Shown here piece after piece: positions 6,935 to 11,905 of a DNA stretch of 11,905 nt; position 1 is the stretch's first letter; each line of letters starts with the position of its first letter. Origin of the DNA: Maribacter sp. (lineage in GTDB: Bacteria > Bacteroidota > Bacteroidia > Flavobacteriales > Flavobacteriaceae); assembly GCA_003232155.1 (NCBI GenBank), contig QILY01000038.1:1-11905 (forward strand), written 5' to 3'. Both the position numbers and the translations under genes were made by a program. The notes under the pieces were generated by a model. It worked only from the letters and a program-made list of their open reading frames with translations. It had not been told where the DNA came from and did not search any database.

Positions 6935-8020
6935 ATGCAAGAAGTCCCAATAAAATCAGAACATAAAAAGGCCTGTGCCAATTGTGGGGCAGAGCTTAGA
7001 TTCAAACCTGGTTCCCATCAGTTAAAATGTGAATACTGTGGGTATGAAGAGTTTATTGAATCGGCTAAAACTAGCTTTGAAGAATTAGAACTTCAGCATT
7101 ATCTAAAAGTTGTGGGCGAAAATGCCTATACTGAAACCATTGATTTGCTGCATTGCAAAAACTGTGGTGCCAACCAGCATGTAGAAGAAAATTATAAGTC
7201 TCTAAGCTGCGTTTATTGCAGTGAACCCTTAATCATAGAAGATATTGAAAAAGAAGGGTGGATTTTACCTGGAGCCCTGGTTCCTTTTCAGTTAGATACC
7301 AATAAGGCCAAAGGTATTTTTAAAAATTGGGTGAGCGGTATTTGGTTTGCCCCAAATAATTTAAAGCGAGCTGCATTGAGTCCGGAAGGCTTGCACGGAT
7401 TATATGTTCCGTATTGGACCTTTGATGCAAACTTACTTGCTACCTATCAGGGGCAGCGAGGCGATTATTATTATGAAAATCGGCGTGTACGAACAAAAAA
7501 TGGCACACAGACCCGACAAGTACGAAAAACGCGCTGGTCACCTGCTTCAGGTTCTATAAAAGGTTTTATTGATGATATATTGATCAATGCATCCCAAAAA
7601 AAAAGAAGGAATATCCCTGCTAAAATTGCCTTTTGGAACATGAAAGAACTTGTTGTATTCAATTCAAAATACCTTTCAGGTTTTGTAACTGAAAAATATA
7701 CAGTTTCTCTAAAAGAAGGCCACCACCAATCATTTAAAGAGGCAAAACAAATTGCACATAATTGGATTCGACAAGATATTGGTGGAGATACCCAACGTAT
7801 TGGTCATGCCGATATTAAATTATCCGACGAAACATTTAAACATGTTTTACTTCCTGTTTATATTAGTTCATATCGTTTTAATGGAAAGGAATATCATTTC
7901 TATATTAATGGACAAACAGGTGTTTTGAGCGGTACCCGACCATATTCATTCTGGAAAATTTTCTTTTTAGTGCTTTTTATCATTGCTATCATTGCGCTAA
8001 TTGCGATTTTTGCACAATGA
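6935..8020 (+). CDS. YdjG-like double zinc-ribbon membrane protein
   Basis: This 361-residue protein resembles B. subtilis YdjG ('TFIIB-type zinc ribbon-containing protein'). There are two zinc ribbons at the N-terminus: C14-x2-C17 with C32-x2-C35, and C74-x2-C77 with C92-x2-C95. A large middle domain follows (about 100-335) with the family-typical GLYVPYWTFDA segment, then one hydrophobic helix at the extreme C-terminus (about 338-360, KIFFLVLFIIAIIALIAIF). This makes it a tail-anchored inner-membrane protein with its ribbons probably in the cytoplasm. In B. subtilis, YdjG and YdjI work with PspA-type proteins at the membrane; that is known from the family, not seen here. Its stop overlaps the start of the phosphatase gene by 4 nt (ATGA), implying translational coupling. 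Old database labels such as 'PriA-like helicase' reflect only the ribbons. Confidence 0.87.
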   Translation: MQEVPIKSEHKKACANCGAELRFKPGSHQLKCEYCGYEEFIESAKTSFEELELQHYLKVVGENAYTETIDLLHCKNCGANQHVEENYKSLSCVYCSEPLIIEDIEKEGWILPGALVPFQLDTNKAKGIFKNWVSGIWFAPNNLKRAALSPEGLHGLYVPYWTFDANLLATYQGQRGDYYYENRRVRTKNGTQTRQVRKTRWSPASGSIKGFIDDILINASQKKRRNIPAKIAFWNMKELVVFNSKYLSGFVTEKYTVSLKEGHHQSFKEAKQIAHNWIRQDIGGDTQRIGHADIKLSDETFKHVLLPVYISSYRFNGKEYHFYINGQTGVLSGTRPYSFWKIFFLVLFIIAIIALIAIFAQ

Positions 8021-8754
8021 GTTCAAAAAGAACCTTTGTTATAGGCGATATACATTCAGCATTAAAAGGATTACAACAAGTACTTTCAAGCGTAGAAATT
8101 ACACCAGAAGATAAACTTATATTTTTAGGGGATTATGTAGATGGATGGAGTACTGCTACAGAAACCATCGATTTTTTGATAGCATTAGGGCAAACCCACA
8201 ATTGCGTTTTTATTCGCGGCAATCATGATGAGCTTTGCTATGATTGGCTGCATTTAGGAAAAGACAATCCTACTTGGTCAAAGCATGGTGGCAGCGCAAC
8301 TATAGCTTCTTATGAAAAAGTGAATACAGCTACCATAAACAAACATAAAACTTTCTATCAAAGTCTTGAAAATTATCATCTAGATAATGAAAATAGATTG
8401 TTTTTACATGCAGGTTTTACTAATCTCAAAGGAGTAGAGTATGAATATTTTACCAAGACTTTTTATTGGGACAGAACGCTTTGGGAAATGGTTCGCTCAT
8501 TGAACCCAATTTTAAAAAAGAACGATGCCCGATACCCGAAAAGACTTACTCATTATAAAGAGATATACATAGGCCATACCCCAATTTCAAAAACAGATGT
8601 AGCTGTTATACCTGAAAAAGCTGCCAATGTATGGAATATTGATACAGGAGCAGCATTTAAAGGACCACTTTCTATTATGAACATAGACACCAAAGAGGTA
8701 TGGCAAAGTGACCCAGTACATGAATTGTACCCTAATGAAAATGGAAGAAATTAA
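8017..8754 (+). CDS. PP1-like metallophosphoesterase
   Basis: This 245-residue calcineurin-type metallophosphatase is of the bacterial PP1/PrpA-like group (Ser/Thr protein phosphatases and related enzymes). The metal-binding motifs are all present: GDIH (D11, H13), GDYVDG (D39), RGNHDE (N69, H70), H131 in LFLHAGF, and GHTP (H187). These are expected to hold two metal ions, usually Mn or Fe. It has no signal peptide or membrane segment, so it is cytoplasmic. Its ATG lies inside the end of the YdjG-like gene (ATGA overlap, 8017-8020), so it is almost surely co-translated with it. That pairing suggests its substrate could be a component of the membrane complex, which is inference. Diadenosine tetraphosphatase activity is an alternative within this superfamily. 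Confidence 0.9.
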   Translation: MSSKRTFVIGDIHSALKGLQQVLSSVEITPEDKLIFLGDYVDGWSTATETIDFLIALGQTHNCVFIRGNHDELCYDWLHLGKDNPTWSKHGGSATIASYEKVNTATINKHKTFYQSLENYHLDNENRLFLHAGFTNLKGVEYEYFTKTFYWDRTLWEMVRSLNPILKKNDARYPKRLTHYKEIYIGHTPISKTDVAVIPEKAANVWNIDTGAAFKGPLSIMNIDTKEVWQSDPVHELYPNENGRN

Positions 8755-8763
8755 AAATTTATA

Positions 8764-8792
8764 TTTGATTGGCTCGAAACTATTTATATTTT
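8764..8792 (+). promoter_or_regulatory. Weak candidate promoter for desaturase gene
   Basis: TTTG (8764-8767), then a 17-nt spacer and TATATTTT (8785-8792), which is one base off TAnnTTTG. The spacer is slightly short for the Bacteroidetes consensus. An alternative -7 box is GAACTTTG at 8796-8803. Either would give a short leader before the ATG at 8819. Confidence 0.3.
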
Positions 8793-8818
8793 AACGAACT
8801 TTGAAAAAAAAATGAAAT

Positions 8819-9814
8819 ATGCCGATTAAGAATATAAGATTAGAGGTAATGCAGGCGATTGAACATAAAGTTGAAGGCTTTATAGAATCTTTTCTTATTC
8901 CCGTAGAAGAGATTTGGCAGCCTACTGATTTCTTGCCAGATACGCATAGTGATACTTTTCTAAACGATGTAGAACAGTTGCGTGAAGAATCTAAAGAACT
9001 GGGATATGATTTTTGGGTAACCATGGTCGCTGATACAATAACTGAAGAAGCATTGCCCACCTATGAATCTTGGTTAATGGATGTGGAGGGAATAAACCAA
9101 CATGACGGTAAGAAAAATGGGTGGTCAAAATGGGTAAGAGCTTGGACGGGAGAAGAAAATAGACATGGTGATGTGTTGAACAAATACCTATATCTTTCAG
9201 GAAGGGTAAATATGCGTGAAATGGAAATCACGGCACAACATATAATATCTGACGGATTTGATATTGGTACCGACAGAGATCCTTATAAAAACTTTGTATA
9301 CACCTCATTTCAAGAACTAGCTACTAATATCTCACATAAAAGAGTGGGACAAATGGCCAAGAAAAAGGGGAATGCTCTTTTAGGTAAAATGTGTACTATT
9401 ATTGCTGGTGATGAAATGAGACATCATTTGGCGTATAGAGAATTTGTAAAGACTATTTTTGGTGAAGACCCATCAGGTATGATGTTGGCCTTTACTGATA
9501 TGATGAAAAAGAAAATAGTTATGCCCGCTCATTTCTTACGGGAATCGGGAGGTGCTATTGGGTCGGCTTTTGAAAATTTCTCAAATTGTGCACAGCGTTT
9601 AGGGGTTTATACAACTCATGACTATATTGATATTCTAGAAAAACTGAATAAATTTTGGAAGATAGATTCTATCCGAGGGCTTTCTGATGAAGCGGAAAAG
9701 GGGAGAGATTACCTAATGAAATTACCGGCTAGATTAACACGTATTTCAGAACGCATGAAATTTTCTAAAGATCAATACCATTTTAAATGGGTTGAAGCTA
9801 ACGGAATGTTATAG
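8819..9814 (+). CDS. Soluble acyl-ACP desaturase (diiron)
   Basis: This 331-residue acyl-[ACP] desaturase is of the soluble FA_desaturase_2 family, the group containing plant stearoyl-ACP delta-9 desaturase. It introduces a cis double bond into an acyl chain on ACP, using O2 and reduced ferredoxin, and so controls membrane unsaturation. All six diiron ligands known from the castor enzyme can be placed: E76 (in ITEEALPTY), E113 and H116 (EENRHGD), E166 (SFQE), E199 and H202 (DEMRHH). The block EENRHGDxLNKYLYLSGRV is nearly identical to the plant enzyme as I recall it. It lacks the plant transit peptide, as expected. It lies 64 nt after the phosphatase gene, with its own possible promoter, and ends at a strong terminator. 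Chain length and double-bond position cannot be read from sequence. Confidence 0.95.
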   Translation: MPIKNIRLEVMQAIEHKVEGFIESFLIPVEEIWQPTDFLPDTHSDTFLNDVEQLREESKELGYDFWVTMVADTITEEALPTYESWLMDVEGINQHDGKKNGWSKWVRAWTGEENRHGDVLNKYLYLSGRVNMREMEITAQHIISDGFDIGTDRDPYKNFVYTSFQELATNISHKRVGQMAKKKGNALLGKMCTIIAGDEMRHHLAYREFVKTIFGEDPSGMMLAFTDMMKKKIVMPAHFLRESGGAIGSAFENFSNCAQRLGVYTTHDYIDILEKLNKFWKIDSIRGLSDEAEKGRDYLMKLPARLTRISERMKFSKDQYHFKWVEANGML

Positions 9815-9833
9815 TATTAAATTATATTGAATA

Positions 9834-9866
9834 AAAAAGGCTTACCTAAGGGGGGTAAGCCTTTTT
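9834..9866. terminator. Bidirectional intrinsic terminator
   Basis: A 13-bp perfect stem, AAAAAGGCTTACC (9834-9846) with GGTAAGCCTTTTT (9854-9866), encloses a 7-nt loop. It has a T tract on the exit side for either strand. It lies 20 nt after the desaturase stop and 25 nt beyond the stop of the opposing HhH gene, so it can end both convergent transcripts. Confidence 0.93.
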
Positions 9867-9890
9867 GTTTTCTATGTTTGTAAACCGTAT

Positions 9891-10433
9891 TTACAATTTA
9901 CCATGATCATGCTGATCTTGCCATTTGGCAAGTTCTTTCCATTTACCTTCATAAGCCATTTTACCTTGCATGGGCCATGAAGCTGGATCGTGTATCTTAT
10001 AACGATCACCACCTCCGTTAAGAACTTTTTGACAGTCAGCAACTGCTGATTCTGAAAGTGCTTGCCACGTTTTAATGCCGGCATCATTGAACATACTTGC
10101 AATCTTAGGGCCTATGCCCTCAACAATTTTAAGGTCATCTTGTTTAATGGTCTTGCCAAAAGCTGCTTTGGCTGCTGCTGCATTAAAAGGAATAGAGGCT
10201 ACGGCAGCTCCAGCTGCAAATGATGCTACAGGTGCAGCGGCTTTTGCTGATAACTTGCCGTTGCAAGCATCAAGATCTGCTTGTAATTTAGCATTCTTGT
10301 CTTGCCATAGTTTAAGGTCTGCTGAATTATCACCCCCTTTACCTTTGCCCAATAAGTAGCCAAAAATTGCCCCAAGTAATGTGCATAATAAAGGAATTAA
10401 CCAGCACCATATATTTATATTTGAAAAATCCAT
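9891..10433 (-). CDS. Membrane-anchored helix-hairpin-helix protein
   Basis: This is a 180-residue protein. One N-terminal transmembrane helix (about 7-29) is followed by a basic GKGKGG stretch, a short coiled-coil-like segment (about 37-62), an Ala-rich linker (about 63-93) and a C-terminal helix-hairpin-helix domain with DDLKIVEGIGPKIA (99-112, EGIGPK being the hairpin). The tail with ASWPMQGKMAYEGKW is typical of H3TH 'flap endonuclease-like' domains (COG3743), which normally bind DNA non-specifically. No nuclease residues are evident, so catalysis is doubtful. The positive charges right after the helix suggest the C-terminus faces the cytoplasm. It is the second gene of a unit with the OmpA-like gene, 22 nt downstream of it. 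Function is unknown; tethering DNA or a protein at the membrane is speculation. Confidence 0.85.
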   Translation of the reverse strand: MDFSNINIWCWLIPLLCTLLGAIFGYLLGKGKGGDNSADLKLWQDKNAKLQADLDACNGKLSAKAAAPVASFAAGAAVASIPFNAAAAKAAFGKTIKQDDLKIVEGIGPKIASMFNDAGIKTWQALSESAVADCQKVLNGGGDRYKIHDPASWPMQGKMAYEGKWKELAKWQDQHDHGKL

Positions 10434-10455
10434 GTTTTTTAATTTTTAGAGTTGA

Positions 10456-11367
10456 TTATTTTTTTAAAGTGACTACTGTTCTTCGGTTTTTAGACCTTCC
10501 CACTTCTGTTGTATTGGTCGCTACAGGAGCATCTGATCCTTTTGAGGATGCTTTTATCTTAGTTTTAGGAATACCATTTTCTTCTAGATAATTTGTCGCA
10601 AAATCAGCTCTGCCCTGCCCTAATCTAACATTAGTGACTCGGCGGCCTTCGTTATCGGCATGTCCGGTTACTTGAGCAGTGGCCCCTTCAACCTTATCGA
10701 GGTATCTAGATATATCAGCAACTTTTTGGCGTTGTTCCGCCGATAGGTTAATAGCGGCCTCACCTGTATTAAAATACAATACTAAAGGATCTGCAGTAAT
10801 TTTATCGTACAAAGCCTGTAGCTCGTCTTCTGCATTGACAGCTTTGTCGCCAAGACCATAGGTTATTGGCCCTAAGAACATATTGTCTTTTGGGATCATG
10901 TCGTTCATTAATTTCCCCATAGTATTGATTTGGGAGGATGAAATTCCGTTTTCGACCATATGGTTCTTTACAGAATTGGCACGTGCCAATCCTAAGTTTG
11001 GAAAAGCAGAAGCATTGGTTTCATCATTCTTGTAATACCCAGTAACGTTAATCACTTTTCCTGTATTTTCAGCTAAGAAAGCTTTTAGACTTGTGATACC
11101 AGTACTTACTTTGCCTGAAAGCGGCATTAGAATTGATGATGACGACATATTAAAGTTGTAATTATCGTTTTCGTTGTACGCATAATCCCCGTCGCTGAAA
11201 GCGAATGGGTATGACGTAGCTTCAGGTTCTGAAGGAGCTACTACCATTTCTTTTACAGGTTCTTTTTTTACGGACATACCGCACTCACTACAGTGTGTAA
11301 TGTAAAAATAAGTCCCTGCCAGAATGGTGATTAAAATCCCCAACAGATTGGTTGTTGTCTTTGTCAT
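10456..11367 (-). CDS. Anchored tandem OmpA-like domain protein
   Basis: This 303-residue envelope protein has an N-terminal hydrophobic helix (about 8-24) with a lysine before it, and a Cys-containing exit (HCSECG) that does not form a lipobox. It is therefore probably an uncleaved inner-membrane anchor with the rest in the periplasm. The C-terminal OmpA/MotB-like peptidoglycan-binding domain (about 190-303) shows LYFNTGEAAINL, TGHADNEG (234-241, D238), R253 in GQGRADFA, and GRSKNRRTV. D238 and R253 match the residues that bind diaminopimelate in OmpA. The region before it (about 75-170) looks like a second, degenerate OmpA-like domain (VTGYYKND, LGLARANSVK, ENGI). It is the first gene of a two-gene unit with the HhH protein. 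No outer-membrane barrel is present. Confidence 0.9.
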   Translation of the reverse strand: MTKTTTNLLGILITILAGTYFYITHCSECGMSVKKEPVKEMVVAPSEPEATSYPFAFSDGDYAYNENDNYNFNMSSSSILMPLSGKVSTGITSLKAFLAENTGKVINVTGYYKNDETNASAFPNLGLARANSVKNHMVENGISSSQINTMGKLMNDMIPKDNMFLGPITYGLGDKAVNAEDELQALYDKITADPLVLYFNTGEAAINLSAEQRQKVADISRYLDKVEGATAQVTGHADNEGRRVTNVRLGQGRADFATNYLEENGIPKTKIKASSKGSDAPVATNTTEVGRSKNRRTVVTLKK

Positions 11368-11635
11368 TGTCGATAATCATTTAGTGTTTGCCCTACAATG
11401 TATTAAAAAAACAATAAAAATGTTAAATTATTGAGTATTAAATACAAAATATCAGACAAATACAAAATACAGTTTATGCTTATTTAAATTAGCCATCCCC
11501 CGAAAAACGAATCGATACATAGTCAAAGTACTGATTCCATTGATATTTTCAAGGGTTTTAAAATTGGAAAACTGTTTAAAAAGTTGTAATTTATTGTTGT
11601 ATAACAAACAAATTTTCACCTTAAAAACAGTTGAC
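11368..11635. other. AT-rich intergenic region before transposase
   Basis: This 268-nt gap lies between the divergent OmpA-like gene and the transposase. It should hold the promoter of the OmpA/HhH unit and the left end of the insertion sequence. A C-run followed by CGAAAAACGAATCGAT (from about 11495) stands out from the AT-rich background and could mark the element's end, but the matching right end is outside the window. No other gene or RNA is seen. Confidence 0.4.
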
Positions 11636-11905
11636 ATGGACAAGATACTAACAAAAAGGATACAAACACGATTGAGCGGTTATTTTTCATCGGACACGGA
11701 AATGAGCAAGCCAGAAACCCGTTGTTTGAAAGATATGGTCTTAGGTGTATTAAAATCGAGATCGGTATTTGTAAACCAAATAGCAGCTAGTTTACGAGAG
11801 CCATTGAAATTAAAGGATGTCTGTAAGCGTCTTTCATCCCAATATTTAAAAGAAGATTATGCGCAAAAAGTGATGACCGCTCATCTTGAAGGTATTGGCA
11901 GTAGT
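11636..11905 (+). CDS. Probable transposase, N-terminal part (cut by edge)
   Basis: An open frame from the ATG at 11636 runs to the window end without a stop (90 codons). It begins MDKILTKRI and continues with KPETRCLKDMVLGVLKSRSVFVNQIA (residues about 25-50, read in two parts) and LKDVCKRLSSQYLKEDY (about 59-75). This is the typical N-terminal helical region of DDE transposases (IS4-like) common in Flavobacteriia, which precedes the catalytic core. The DDE residues lie outside the window, so family and integrity cannot be confirmed. It is the only clear insertion-sequence gene in the window. Confidence 0.65.
   Translation, partial: MDKILTKRIQTRLSGYFSSDTEMSKPETRCLKDMVLGVLKSRSVFVNQIAASLREPLKLKDVCKRLSSQYLKEDYAQKVMTAHLEGIGSS

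Noticed and set aside
9872..10102. 76-codon minus-strand ORF
   Set aside because: Alternative frame of the HhH gene and it extends over the gap to the terminator; the HhH frame carries the EGIGPK motif.
11452..11643. 63-codon minus-strand ORF upstream of the transposase
   Set aside because: Compositionally AT-driven, no recognisable motif, and it overlaps the transposase start.

Overview
This AT-rich window looks like the chromosome of a marine-type member of the Flavobacteriaceae (Bacteroidetes). Three things suggest this: the protein families and their style, the lack of strong Shine-Dalgarno sites, and at least one promoter candidate of the Bacteroidetes type (TTTG about 20 nt before TAnnTTTG). 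I read ten complete genes plus one gene cut by the right edge. No tRNA, rRNA or CRISPR array was seen.

Layout. Positions 7-1008 (minus) encode a MoxR-family AAA+ ATPase. A 322-nt gap follows. Positions 1331-2989 (plus) carry a two-gene oxidoreductase unit: an aldo/keto reductase very like E. coli YdhF and a short-chain dehydrogenase very like YdfG. A REP-like palindrome (2994-3077) separates it from a plus-strand AlbA_2/Schlafen-type protein (3095-4231). A PfkB-family sugar kinase (4427-5368, minus) is bracketed by two long imperfect palindromes (about 4268-4409 and 5448-5610) that look like diverged members of one family.

Positions 5678-8754 (plus) hold the most interesting cluster: a YdjI-type SPFH protein ending in a GYF_2 domain, a YdjG-type double zinc-ribbon protein with a C-terminal membrane anchor, and a PP1-like metallophosphatase whose start overlaps the previous stop. 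In Bacillus subtilis ydjG and ydjI lie beside ydjF (a PspA homologue) in an envelope-stress operon. No PspA is visible here, and the zinc ribbon usual in YdjI is replaced by GYF_2. Next comes a plant-like soluble acyl-ACP desaturase (8819-9814) that ends at a clear bidirectional terminator.

On the opposite strand, converging on that terminator, is a two-gene unit: an anchored protein with tandem OmpA-like domains (10456-11367) followed by a membrane-anchored helix-hairpin-helix protein (9891-10433). The window ends in the first 90 codons of a probable transposase (11636-11905).

Several genes point to the cell envelope: the SPFH/zinc-ribbon/phosphatase cluster, the desaturase that sets membrane fluidity, and the OmpA/HhH pair. 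That they work together is inference from proximity, not shown by the sequence.
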